Below, one piece after another: positions 46,116 through 54,000 of a DNA stretch of 64,000 bases. The stretch comes from JABFRG01 sp038210445 (GTDB lineage Bacteria > Myxococcota_A > Polyangia > Polyangiales > Polyangiaceae). The DNA lies in contig JBBQWQ010000013.1 of assembly GCA_038210445.1 (NCBI GenBank), forward strand, positions 110,048 to 174,047, written 5' to 3'. Position numbers and translations under genes: made by a program. The stretch's first letter is position 1, and every line of letters starts with the position of its first letter. The notes under the pieces were generated by a model. The model was given only the letters and a program-made list of their open reading frames with translations. It had not been told where the DNA came from and made no database searches.

Positions 46116-47106
46116 GGCGCAGCCCCTCTCCCAGTAGGTTGAAGCCGAACACCGCCACCAGGATGAACCCCGCGGGGCCGAAGAAGAGCCAGGGCGCCGC
46201 GCCAAAGACCTCTTGACCCTCGAACAGCATGTGACCCCAGGTGGGGGTAGGGGGCGAGACGCCCGCACCCACGTACGAGAGCACGCTCTCCGCGAGGATC
46301 ATCTGCGCCACCGACAGCGTGGCGATGGCGAGGAGCGGACCGCGCACATTGGGCAGCACATGCAGCACCAGAATGCGCGGCGTCGATTGCCCGAGGGCGC
46401 GCGCTGCCATCACGAACTCACGGTTGCGCACCTCGAGCGTCTTGGCGCGCACGATGCGCGCGGTGCCCAGCCACCCGGTGAGGCCCAGGGTTACCAGAAT
46501 GGTGGTGACCGACGTGTGCTCGAAGGAGGCGCCCACCGCCATCACCAGCAGCATGAACGGGAACGAGAGCCCCACGTCGACGAACGACATGAGCGACTGG
46601 TCGAGGTTGAGCTCGAAGGCCCCGAGCGGCGCCTTGCCGGTGATCTGCGCCGCGAGCACGCCCGCAAGCGCTGCCAGAAAGAGACCGACCGCGAAGGGCA
46701 CCGAGCGCGGCAACACCGCCACCGAGGCCACGAACGCCGCCACCGAGAGCCACGGAACGCGCAGCCCCCGCCCGCCCTCGAAGTATCCGGCGACGATGCC
46801 CACGGCGCCGCCGATGACGCTGGCGATGGCCGTGGCCATGAGCCCGATGAGCAGCGAGAGCCGCGCGCCGTAGGCCAGGCGTACCAGCTGGTCGCGATAG
46901 ATGCGGTCGGTCCCGAGCCAGAACTCCCGGCTCGGCCCCACCGGCAGCTCGCCCTCGATGCCGCGCTCGAAGTCGCTGGCGAACGGATCGTGCGACGACA
47001 ACCAGGGCCAGAGCACCGCGAACCCGAGGAGCACGAACACCAACGCGAGCCCCACCACGGTGCCTCTTTGGCCGAGAAATCGCGCGCGCAGTCCCGCCGG
47101 TCTCAC
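46090..47106 (-). CDS. Peptide/nickel ABC transporter permease, DppC type, with insertion
   Basis: 338 aa from GTG 47106, chosen by the GTGA overlap with the hydrolase. DppC-type marks are ARFLGQRGTVVGLALVFVLLG (helix one), WLGTDRIYRDQLVRLAYGARLSL and, in the EAA loop, REFVMAARALGQSTPRILVLHVLPN. Between GIVAGYFEGG and DVGLSFPFMLLVMAV there is an extra stretch of about 65 residues with two more hydrophobic helices (VPWLSVAAFVASVAVLPRSV and FAVGLFLAALAGVLAAQ) that ordinary DppC proteins lack. This changes the predicted topology by a hairpin. Forms the channel with the DppB protein encoded downstream. Confidence 0.9.
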   Translation of the reverse strand: MRPAGLRARFLGQRGTVVGLALVFVLLGFAVLWPWLSSHDPFASDFERGIEGELPVGPSREFWLGTDRIYRDQLVRLAYGARLSLLIGLMATAIASVIGGAVGIVAGYFEGGRGLRVPWLSVAAFVASVAVLPRSVPFAVGLFLAALAGVLAAQITGKAPLGAFELNLDQSLMSFVDVGLSFPFMLLVMAVGASFEHTSVTTILVTLGLTGWLGTARIVRAKTLEVRNREFVMAARALGQSTPRILVLHVLPNVRGPLLAIATLSVAQMILAESVLSYVGAGVSPPTPTWGHMLFEGQEVFGAAPWLFFGPAGFILVAVFGFNLLGEGLRHALDRSAR

Positions 47107-48011
47107 GCACGTCTCCCGCGCGGCGCAGCCGGCCGGGCCTTGGGCGTCTGCGGCGCCAAGAACTCGCGCAAGGTCGCGCAGAACTCCTCGGGCTTCTCTT
47201 CGTGGGGAAAGTGCCCGCACGAGAGGATCTCCAGGCGCGCCGAGGTGAGCTGCCGCGAGAGGTTCCGGGCGTGGGCCACCGGGCTCTTCTCGTCTTCCCG
47301 GCCCCACATCACCAGGGTGCGGGCCTGGATGCGCGGGAGCATGGCCACGAGCGATCGCGTATCGAGCATGGTCATGAGCGTCGCGTGGGCGCTCTCGCGC
47401 GCCGCCGGCGAGCCGAACTGCGAGAACATCTGATCGATTCGCTCCCGCGGCGCGGTGGACTCGTGCCCGTAGAACTCGAAGAAATTGTGGAACGCGGAGC
47501 GCCCGTAGAGCTGCTTGAAGGCAAGGCGCCCCACCAGCGGCAGGGCCGAGGCTTCGAGCAGGAGACCGTGGCGCGATGGGTAGACCAGGGGGTCTACCAG
47601 CACCAGGTTCTCGACCACGCTGGGGTGCCGCGCGGCCAGGGCAAGGGCGATGGAACCCCCGAGGCCGTGGCCACCGATGCTGACCCGCGAGAGACCCAGC
47701 GCGGCCGTCACGTCCAGCACCGACTCAGCAAACGCGTCAAAATCGTACTTGAACTTGGAGGGGTTCGGCTTCTCGCTCTCGCCAAAGCCCGGCAGATCGA
47801 TGGCCACCACGCGAAACTCGGCGGCCAGTGGGCCCAGCACGTCGTCCCAGGTGTGGCGGTTGGCGAGAAAGCCGTGGACCAGCACCAAAGGCTTTCCGCT
47901 CCCCATCTCGTGAAAGCGGATGCGAATCCCGTGCGCACTCACGTCGTGAACCGCCGGCGCTGCGTGCATGGGCGCATACAACTGCGCTTTGCGCCCGAAG
48001 GCAAGGCCCAT
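47103..48011 (-). CDS. Alpha/beta-hydrolase-fold protein lacking the nucleophile serine
   Basis: 302 aa from ATG 48011. Typical fold: VLVHGFLANRHTWDDV (oxyanion part), VVAIDLPGFGESEKP, the Asp-like VMWGREDEKSP and the His in SCGHFPHEEKPEEF. In the nucleophile elbow the sequence reads G-H-G-L-G-G (residues 114-119), where family members have G-H-S-x-G-G; the codon is GGC, so the serine position is glycine. The enzyme is probably not a normal esterase. It heads a coupled peptide-transport operon (GTGA overlap with dppC). A peptide or ester-binding partner role is an inference. Confidence 0.88.
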   Translation of the reverse strand: MGLAFGRKAQLYAPMHAAPAVHDVSAHGIRIRFHEMGSGKPLVLVHGFLANRHTWDDVLGPLAAEFRVVAIDLPGFGESEKPNPSKFKYDFDAFAESVLDVTAALGLSRVSIGGHGLGGSIALALAARHPSVVENLVLVDPLVYPSRHGLLLEASALPLVGRLAFKQLYGRSAFHNFFEFYGHESTAPRERIDQMFSQFGSPAARESAHATLMTMLDTRSLVAMLPRIQARTLVMWGREDEKSPVAHARNLSRQLTSARLEILSCGHFPHEEKPEEFCATLREFLAPQTPKARPAAPRGRRA

Positions 48012-48037
48012 GAAAACTCGCGCCGTACGCCGATATG

Positions 48038-48084
48038 TGTGCAATGTGCATACAAAACTGACGATGCGATATATGTAGTGTGCA
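48038..48084. promoter_or_regulatory. Three TGTGCA direct repeats upstream of the transporter operon
   Basis: TGTGCA occurs at 48038-48043, 48045-48050 and 48079-48084, the first 27 bp in front of the hydrolase ATG, in a local AT-rich patch. The pattern could be an operator for a repressor of the leftward operon. No regulator gene is recognised beside it. Confidence 0.35.
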
Positions 48085-48912
48085 TGCGTGCCGAAGGCGA
48101 CCATTCGCGCCAAAATAAGGCCCAAAACGGCCCGCTACCTCGCACGCAGCCTCGCCGCGCGTACCGCGCGCACGGCGCATCCCGGGAAACCGCGGTGGCG
48201 CCGCGCGGGGGCCTGCTCCAAAAGCCGCCCCGCCTGCAAGAAACCCGCAAAAACGCCCTCAAATTCGCGCTTCGATCGCCACCTTGACTAAGATTCTCTC
48301 GGCTACCGACGGCGGGCGACGAAAGCGGGGATTGTGCACGCGTCTGGGTGACATTGTTTGTCAGTGCCACGATCTAAGTAGTGGATTCGAGTTCCATTAT
48401 GGAATCGTTCAAAAAAAAGCGTGCTCATGGATTGACCCCGCAGATCCGTGTGGAATATGGTCCGAAGCGTCGATAGTCCACAACCGCCGGGGCCACTCGC
48501 TCCGTCAGGTTTCGCGGACTCGCTGTAGGTTTTCGATGCAGCAGAGCTCCGACGGTGCCCCAGATTCCTCAGATGTCCGATGTGCAGATCGGGAGGAAGA
48601 CGGGGTGCTCACACAGTCCCCTCAAGCCGGAAGTTGCGGCGGTTCGGATGTGTGAGAGGCCCGGTACGTAGGTGTGATCATGTCGGTGTGCTCCGGCGCG
48701 CCGCAGATCGCTACCGGGAGAGGTGCGCCTAGCGCGCCGGACTCGTTTGCGTGCCTCTTCGGGCGCGGCGAGGGCCTCTGTCTGGGATGGGCGAAAGCAT
48801 ACGAAAACAAGTTTGGGTATCGAGTTTTCCTTCGCGCGGCGGAGGAGGCCCGATGTCAGGTTACCTCCTTGCCCGAAGGGAGGTAGCGGCTAGCTCTCGG
48901 GAGGAGCGCGAC
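48085..48912. other. Non-coding or unassigned gap, AT-richer
   Basis: About 830 bp between the leftward transporter operon and the sigma-like gene. It is less GC-rich than the rest, contains short palindromes (TTCCATTATGGAA at 48392-48404) and an A8 run just after, and has no reading frame with a recognisable protein. Open frames of 67 and 123 codons exist (48088-48291, 48284-48655), but their products look random (basic, Cys- and Ser-rich, no domain). It could be a decayed gene, a long leader or a small-RNA locus. Confidence 0.5.
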
Positions 48913-49719
48913 ATGGATCCGAAAAACACTGCGGCGGCGTTGGACATGGGCTTCGAGACCGAAGAAGAAGCGGCGCCCACGGCGACCTTTCAATCGGGCA
49001 TCTTCCCCACCGCGGCGGCCCTCGCGCTCAATCCCTCCACCGAGGCCGAAGGCGAAGGCGCGCTCGGCGTGGAAACCGCGGAAGGCGTCGACGGCGAAGA
49101 GGCCGTCACGCGCGAGCAGCGCCGCTCGCGTCGCAAGCGCGACGTGCGCGCCCGCACCATCAGCGTGAAGCGCATGACCAAGCGCGAGCTCGAGCTCGGT
49201 CGTTTGCTCTACCCCGACGTCGATGGGGCGGAGCGCCCCAAAACCCGCGCCGAATGCATTGGCCACGATCGGCCGTGCCCGTTCGTCTCCTGCAAGCACC
49301 ACCTGTATCTCGACGTGTCGGCCCGCACCGGCGCCATCAAGCTCAACTTCCCCGACCTCGAGGTCTGGGAAATGAACGAGACCTGCGCGCTCGACGTCTC
49401 CGACAAAGGCGGCACCACGCTCGAAGAGGTCGGCGCCATCATGAACCTCACCCGCGAGCGCATTCGCCAGGTCGAGGTCAAGGGTCTCGCCAAGCTCCAG
49501 GCGCTCAAGGACATGAGCGCGCTCCGTGACTACGTGGACGAAGGTCCCGTGGGCAAGCGCCGACTCCCGGTGATTGCCGCGCCGGTCGAGGACGACGAGG
49601 ACGAGGACGAGGACGAGAACGAGACCGTGGAGGCCGCGGCCAAGGCCGCCGAGCCCGCGGTGGAGACCGAAGATTTCGACGCAGCCGAGTTTGCGAGCGA
49701 TTCGCTCGACGCCGAGTAA
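48913..49719 (+). CDS. Sigma-70 region-4-only DNA-binding protein with Cys/His cluster
   Basis: 268 aa from ATG 48913, preceded by GAGGAG. Residues about 165-198 (TTLEEVGAIMNLTRERIRQVE, split by the usual turn) match sigma-70 region 4.2, the -35-recognition helix-turn-helix. Regions 1.2 to 3 are absent. Residues 111-130 contain a cysteine-rich piece, C115, C122, C127 and H129/H130 (AECIGHDRPCPFVSCKHH), which could bind a metal. The first 80 residues are acidic and disordered with an Arg-rich end; the C-terminus is strongly acidic (DDEDEDEDENETVE). It may be an anti-sigma-like or promoter-binding regulator. I know no gene name. Followed by a strong terminator. Confidence 0.85.
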   Translation: MDPKNTAAALDMGFETEEEAAPTATFQSGIFPTAAALALNPSTEAEGEGALGVETAEGVDGEEAVTREQRRSRRKRDVRARTISVKRMTKRELELGRLLYPDVDGAERPKTRAECIGHDRPCPFVSCKHHLYLDVSARTGAIKLNFPDLEVWEMNETCALDVSDKGGTTLEEVGAIMNLTRERIRQVEVKGLAKLQALKDMSALRDYVDEGPVGKRRLPVIAAPVEDDEDEDEDENETVEAAAKAAEPAVETEDFDAAEFASDSLDAE

Positions 49720-49744
49720 CGAGCCACTTCTTTCTTTCTTCCCG

Positions 49745-49789
49745 AAAACACCGCGAGCGAGAGCCTGCAACTCTCGCTCGCGGTGTTTT
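49745..49789 (+). terminator. Rho-independent terminator of the sigma-like gene
   Basis: Perfect 19-bp stem AAAACACCGCGAGCGAGAG against its complement, loop CCTGCAA (49764-49770), ending in TTTT and followed by G, 26 bp after the stop codon. The A/T ends make it usable in both directions. Confidence 0.92.
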
Positions 49790-49920
49790 GTCGTTCGTGC
49801 GCCGCAAGCGCAGCGCTCGCAGAGCGTCACTGGCCGAGACGTTGCCGTGCGGCGTGATGGGCGCGTGCGGGGCTCGCCAGGCCCGCCGACCTGGGCACGC
49901 GGACGGGAGTGTTCCGAAGA

Positions 49921-50129
49921 GAGACTGGTGTTTTTCGTCAATACCTTCGGGTATGCCGGCGCCTCCCGTGCTCACGAACAGGCGTTCGTTCCGCGCGCTG
50001 CCCCCAGCGAACGCGCCTCCCTCGGTCTTGACGAAAATCACTCAGTCTCCTGCTTGGCGCTTGTCAGCCGCCACGCAGTCTCCCGGAGCGGAAGAATTAC
50101 CTAGCTCACGAAAAACCTCATTGTCCTAG
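49921..50129 (+). repeat. Dispersed structured intergenic element, copy E
   Basis: About 209 bp, the only copy not starting on a stop codon: it follows the terminator of the sigma-like gene by 130 bp. The 5' arm 49921-49945 has CGTCAA where other copies have GGCCGA, and the middle arm 50024-50050 carries the matching TTGACG, so the pairs are changed together. The inner stem ATACC-TTCG-GGTAT is perfect here. P2 is CGAAC/GTTCG. CTAG is present at the right end only (50126-50129). Confidence 0.9.
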
Positions 50130-50294
50130 AACGCGCGTTAAACGTGAGCGCGCAAGCGTCCGCAACCATGAAGGATACACGGATCGGTCGAGACGTCACG
50201 TGAGGGGCAGGCGAAGAAAGTGGCGACAGGAAACTTGGCCCCGTTTGCTTCCGTATGCGATTGGCGAAGTGCACGCGAGAAGGAGGCTTTGTCC

Positions 50295-51623
50295 ATGGCC
50301 GCGATGAAAGAGGGCTGCAGTGTTTGTGGGCGGGAGTTCGAGGTGCAGTTCCGGTACCAGATGGAGGAGACCCAGGGCGGGTTCTCGTTCTTCTGTTCCC
50401 ACGACTGCCACGGCAAGAACGTCCGCGGCGAGGTGACCGGCGGCGTCGCATGCGACTGCTGCGGCAAGCGCTTCGTGGTCGATCTCGTCTCCCAGGTCGT
50501 GAAGGTCAAGAGCGGCCGCGCCTACGCCTGCGCGGAATCGTGTCGCCAGCAGCTCCTCCTCGAGGCGGGCGGCGGGCGGCTGGAGAGCCTCAGCGCCACC
50601 CCGCCTCCGGTGGGCTACGCTGCGCCCGCGCCCGCGCTTCGTGCGCCCGCAGGCCCCGTGCAGGTTGCACCCATTGCAGCCATTGCGCCCGCGCCCGCGC
50701 TGAAGCCGGTGGTCGCATCTCCGCCGCAGGCGATCACCGGCGGCGCGCCCGCGGCCAGCGTGGCCGTGCTCCCGCGCACCAAGCGCATCGCCGGCCCCTC
50801 GCGGCTGGCGATCTTCAACCACAAGGGCGGTACCGGCAAGACCACCACGACCGTAAGCCTGGCTGCAGGCCTCGCTGCCCGCGGCCTCCGCGTGCTCCTG
50901 GTGGACACCGACTCCCAGGGCAACGTTGGCGTCTCTCTCGGCGTGAAGCTCGAGAAGAGCCTCTACCACGTGCTGGTGATGGGCGTGAAACCCGAGGACG
51001 TGGTGGTGAAGGTCCGCGAGAACCTCGACTTCATCGGCTCCAACGAGACCCTGGCCGCGGCCGAGCTCTACCTCGCCGGCCGCCAGAACCGCGACCGCAT
51101 CCTGCGCGATCGCCTGGCGCGCGTCTCGGAGAACTACGACATCGTGATGGTGGACTGCTCGCCCTCGCTCTCGCTCCTCAACCAGAACGCGCTGGTGCTC
51201 GCCGACGGCATTCTGGTGCCGGTGGCCTGCGATTTCCTCTCGCTGGTGGGCGTGCGCCAGGTGGTCAAGACCGTGAAGAACGTCAACAGCCTGCTCCGCC
51301 ACCCGGTGCAGATCTACGGCGTGCTCCCCACTTTCTACGATGCCCGCGCCAAGATTTGCCGGGAAGCGGTCGACACCCTCACCGAGCACTTCGGCGAGCG
51401 CTGCCTCCCGCCCATCCGCCAGGCCACCAAGTTCAAGGAAGCGCCTTCGGTGGGCAAGACCATCTTTGAATATGCGCCCGACTCCAACGCCGCGGAAGAC
51501 TACCTCCGCATCGTGGATCACATTATCTCCGGCCCCGCCGCGACCACCGCTTCCACTACCGCCACCGCCAACCCGCGCCTCTCCGGAAGCGCCACTGTCC
51601 GCGATGCGCGGATCACCGCCTGA
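50295..51623 (+). CDS. ParA-family ATPase with N-terminal double zinc finger
   Basis: 442 aa from ATG 50295, chosen because AGGAGG lies 8 bp upstream; an earlier GTG (50220) lacks one. Residues 1-90 hold two copies of a C-x2-C...C-x3-C module: C8/C11 with C34/C38 and C53/C56 with C79/C83. A Pro/Ala-rich linker (about 100-165) follows. Residues 170-420 are a MinD/ParA ATPase with the deviant Walker A K177-G-G-T-G-K-T-T, VDTDSQGN and IVMVDCSPS. It is coupled to a small ribbon-helix-helix gene 10 bp downstream, as in ParA-RHH partition pairs. The zinc part is unusual for ParA. Not a soj/parA near an origin. Confidence 0.9.
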   Translation: MAAMKEGCSVCGREFEVQFRYQMEETQGGFSFFCSHDCHGKNVRGEVTGGVACDCCGKRFVVDLVSQVVKVKSGRAYACAESCRQQLLLEAGGGRLESLSATPPPVGYAAPAPALRAPAGPVQVAPIAAIAPAPALKPVVASPPQAITGGAPAASVAVLPRTKRIAGPSRLAIFNHKGGTGKTTTTVSLAAGLAARGLRVLLVDTDSQGNVGVSLGVKLEKSLYHVLVMGVKPEDVVVKVRENLDFIGSNETLAAAELYLAGRQNRDRILRDRLARVSENYDIVMVDCSPSLSLLNQNALVLADGILVPVACDFLSLVGVRQVVKTVKNVNSLLRHPVQIYGVLPTFYDARAKICREAVDTLTEHFGERCLPPIRQATKFKEAPSVGKTIFEYAPDSNAAEDYLRIVDHIISGPAATTASTTATANPRLSGSATVRDARITA

Positions 51624-51633
51624 GGAGCACGCC

Positions 51634-51945
51634 ATGCATCGAGACGAACGATTTGGGCGGGTGCTGGATGGCGACGAGGTTTCGGGCGTGCTCTCGGGCG
51701 CGTTCTACAGCCCGTTGCCGGAAGGCCCCCCGAGTGAGGTTCCGCCCGAGCCGCGCAAGAGCGCCGCGCCGAAGCCCGCGCACTACAAGGTCATCTGCAT
51801 CTCCCTCTACACCCAGGACCTCGAGCACCTCGACGCGCTCGTCGACGAGCTGAAGGGACGGGGCATGACCAAGGCCAATCGCAGCGCGCTCATTCGCGCC
51901 GCGCTGGAGCAGGTCGATCTCGACAAGGTGCCGCGGCAGATCTGA
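51634..51945 (+). CDS. Ribbon-helix-helix DNA-binding partner of ParA-like protein
   Basis: 103 aa. The C-terminal 55 residues look like an RHH (CopG/ParG-like) domain: strand YKVICISLYTQDL, then two helices (LEHLDALVDELKGRGM and NRSALIRAALEQV). The first 45 residues are flexible, proline-rich and acidic, which in ParG-type proteins is the arm that stimulates the ATPase. It starts 10 bp after the ParA-like gene with GAGGAG as ribosome binding site, so they are an operon. It probably binds an operator or centromere site. No clear repeat array of such sites was found nearby. Confidence 0.83.
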   Translation: MHRDERFGRVLDGDEVSGVLSGAFYSPLPEGPPSEVPPEPRKSAAPKPAHYKVICISLYTQDLEHLDALVDELKGRGMTKANRSALIRAALEQVDLDKVPRQI

Positions 51946-52082
51946 AGCCCGGCAACCGTGGCGGCTTGCGCCGGCTTGTGGCGCCCAGTGCCACGCCGTG
52001 CAATGCACCGAATGTGACGTTCTTGCGGCGCGTGCTGCGCGGGGTTGCGGCGCGCGGTGCGTCGCGTCACAATGTGCGTCGC

Positions 52083-52838
52083 GTGCATTCCCGACGTATT
52101 GTTCCGTTGCTCTTGCTGGTTGCGGCTTGTACCGCGGGTGGCCCTGCGCCCGATAGCGACCCCACGACCGGAACGCGTCCGCCCATCTACACCACCGACG
52201 CGGCGCCGCCTCCGGAAGTGCTGCCCGACGCCGGCCCCATCACGCGTCCGAACCCGGACGCTGGCAAAGATAGCAGCGCCGAGACCGTCAAGGACGCCGC
52301 AGCCCTGCCCGACGGCTCGCAGCCGATCACCGGCATCGTAGTCGGCGAGCTCCTCATCAGCGAGGTCATGTTCAACCCTGCGGGCGTCGAGCCCGACAGC
52401 GAGTGGATCGAGCTGCACAACACCACCACGCGCACCTTGAACCTGGCCGGTCTCCTGCTTGTGGATTCGTCGGCGCGCGTGAGCGTGGTGGGGCCCGGCG
52501 TCACGCTCGGCGCCGGCGCCTACGGCGTCATGGTGCGCAAGCGCGCCGGTGGCACGGTGCCGGCAACCGCCATCATCTTCGAGTACGGGCTGGTGCAGCC
52601 GGGCGTGCAGATGGTCAACAGCGCGAGCGGTGTGATCCAGTTGAAAGATGGCCCGACGTTGCTTGCAGAGTGCAAGTACGGCGCGTTCGCGGTGGGCGGC
52701 ACCGCAGCCTCGGCGCAGCTCAAGACCCTCACGCTGGTCGGCTCGCAAGCGGCGGGTGGGTGGTGCACCTCGCAGAACACCTGGAGCGGCAGCGGCGCCG
52801 ATCGCGGGACGCCGGGCATGGCCTCCGACTGCCCTTAG
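52083..52838 (+). CDS. Lamin-tail-domain lipoprotein
   Basis: 251 aa from GTG 52083; GTG 52074 is equally possible. The signal (SRRIVPLLLLVAAC) has its lipobox Cys near 16. A Pro/Asp/Thr-rich linker follows (to about residue 85). Residues about 88-225 are an LTD (lamin tail) domain, an immunoglobulin-like fold: GELLISEVMFNPAGVEPDSEWIEL split over its first strands, then NTTTRTLNLAGLLLVDSS. LTD domains are common in secreted proteins of Myxococcota and may bind the surface or nucleic acid. Function unknown. Its stop TAG is the first triplet of repeat copy F. Confidence 0.85.
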   Translation: MHSRRIVPLLLLVAACTAGGPAPDSDPTTGTRPPIYTTDAAPPPEVLPDAGPITRPNPDAGKDSSAETVKDAAALPDGSQPITGIVVGELLISEVMFNPAGVEPDSEWIELHNTTTRTLNLAGLLLVDSSARVSVVGPGVTLGAGAYGVMVRKRAGGTVPATAIIFEYGLVQPGVQMVNSASGVIQLKDGPTLLAECKYGAFAVGGTAASAQLKTLTLVGSQAAGGWCTSQNTWSGSGADRGTPGMASDCP

Positions 52839-52975
52839 AAGCGGGAGGAATTTCGCCGAGACCGGCGCCCGGGCTTCGTCGGACGTCCTCACGAACAGGA
52901 GTTCGCTCCGGGCGGTCCTCCTCGCCGGGGCTTGGTCTCGACGAAATTCCTTCCCGCTTCTCGTCGCGCGCGCGG
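52836..52975 (+). repeat. Dispersed structured intergenic element, copy F (rebuilt arms)
   Basis: Starts on the stop TAG of the LTD gene (TTAG at 52835-52838). The arms have a different sequence from all other copies, AGAAGCGGGA-GGAATTTCG... at 52837-52863, but pair with 52934-52961 over 27 of 28 positions (one bulge, one mismatch). The inside is family-like: CCTCACGAACAGGAGTTCG is identical to copies A, C and G, and P3 is GGCGG/TCGCC. The 3' tail and third arm are not recognisable, so the right end is approximate. Confidence 0.88.
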
Positions 52976-52985
52976 GAGCCTTGCG

Positions 52986-53034
52986 CCAGAGCCCCCAGAG
53001 GCCAGAGCCCCGGAGCCCAGAGCCTAGGGGCCTG
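52986..53034. repeat. Low-complexity CAGAGCC-type repeat
   Basis: Imperfect tandem units of the form (G)CCAGAGCCC over about 49 bp between copy F and the convergent synthase gene. No coding or regulatory role is apparent. Confidence 0.55.
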
Positions 53035-53046
53035 GAGCCTTCCGCC

Positions 53047-54000
53047 TCAGGCTAGGGTTTGCCAGAAGTCGGCGAGGTCCTTGGGGAAGGGCGCTTCGAT
53101 GGTGAGGTCGGCCTTGGTGATGGGGTGCTCGAGCCGGAGCTTGGTGGCGTGGAGCGCGTGCCGGGGAATTTCCAGCATGGCTTCGTCATCTTCGGTGAGC
53201 TCGCCGTCGACGCCGCGGGCGAAGCAAGAGGGGTCGGGGCCATAGAGCTTGTCGCCAACGATGGGCGTGCCGAGCGACTGCAGGTGGACGCGAATTTGGT
53301 GCTGGCGCCCGGTCTCCAGGGTGGCGCGCACTTGCGCGTAGGTCCGGCCGCCGGAGGTGCGCTCTGCCAGCACCTCGAAGACGGTGGAGGAGTGGAGCGC
53401 GGTCTCGTCGTCGGTCACGCGCATGGTGACGCGATAGGGGCTCGAGGGATCGAGCTCCAGGTTCCGCTCGATGCGGGTGGGACCGGGACCGATGGGCGGC
53501 GTTCCCCATGTCAGTGCAGTGTACACTTTTTCCAGATCGCGCCGCTCCTCGAGCTGCTTCTTCAGTGCGCGGTCGCAGGCCGGCGACTTGCTGACCAGGA
53601 GCACGCCGCTGGTCTCGCGGTCGATGCGGTGGCCGAGCGAGAGCCACTCGTCGGGGCGAGCGGCCTTGAGCATCATGATGAGCGTGTTCTTGTGGTAGCG
53701 CGCCGAAGGGTGCACCGGCAGGTTGGGCGGCTTGTCGACCGCCAAGAGGTGTTCGTCCTCGTACACCACCGGAATTTCCTGCGGCACCGGGGTTTCGTCC
53801 CAGGGCGCACGCCACAGGTAAATGAGCGACTCCGCCTGCACCCGATCGTTGGGCTTGAGCGGCTTGCCAAGCTCCCCGTAGGCGCTCTTGCGGATGATGT
53901 CCTGGGTGCGGTTGCGGCTGGTGCGGCGGAGCTGCCCGGTAAGGAAGACGTCGAGGCGCATGCCGGCCGACTCTGGGGGCACCCGGAACACCGTGACCAC
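53047..54000 (-). CDS. RluD-family 23S rRNA pseudouridine synthase
   Basis: 317 aa from GTG 54000, preceded by GGAGGGG; the frame is open 38 codons further up. An S4 domain lies at about 12-70 (AGMRLDVFLTGQLRRTSRNRTQ). The catalytic domain has the Asp in GHRIDRETSGVLLV, the KPPNLPVHPS block, and ETGRQHQIRVHLQSLGTPIVGDKLYG, all RluA/RluC/RluD-type. It converts uridine to pseudouridine in rRNA or tRNA. Which of RluC, RluD or a paralogue it is cannot be told. It is divergent from glgA, 146 bp away. Confidence 0.93.
   Translation of the reverse strand: MVTVFRVPPESAGMRLDVFLTGQLRRTSRNRTQDIIRKSAYGELGKPLKPNDRVQAESLIYLWRAPWDETPVPQEIPVVYEDEHLLAVDKPPNLPVHPSARYHKNTLIMMLKAARPDEWLSLGHRIDRETSGVLLVSKSPACDRALKKQLEERRDLEKVYTALTWGTPPIGPGPTRIERNLELDPSSPYRVTMRVTDDETALHSSTVFEVLAERTSGGRTYAQVRATLETGRQHQIRVHLQSLGTPIVGDKLYGPDPSCFARGVDGELTEDDEAMLEIPRHALHATKLRLEHPITKADLTIEAPFPKDLADFWQTLA

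Noticed and set aside
48088..48291. 67-codon basic frame divergent from the hydrolase gene
   Set aside because: Lys/Arg/Ala-rich with no HTH pattern; could be a regulator remnant, but evidence is too thin.
48284..48655. 123-codon frame in the AT-richer gap
   Set aside because: No domain, unusual composition, no ribosome binding site; kept only as an unassigned region.
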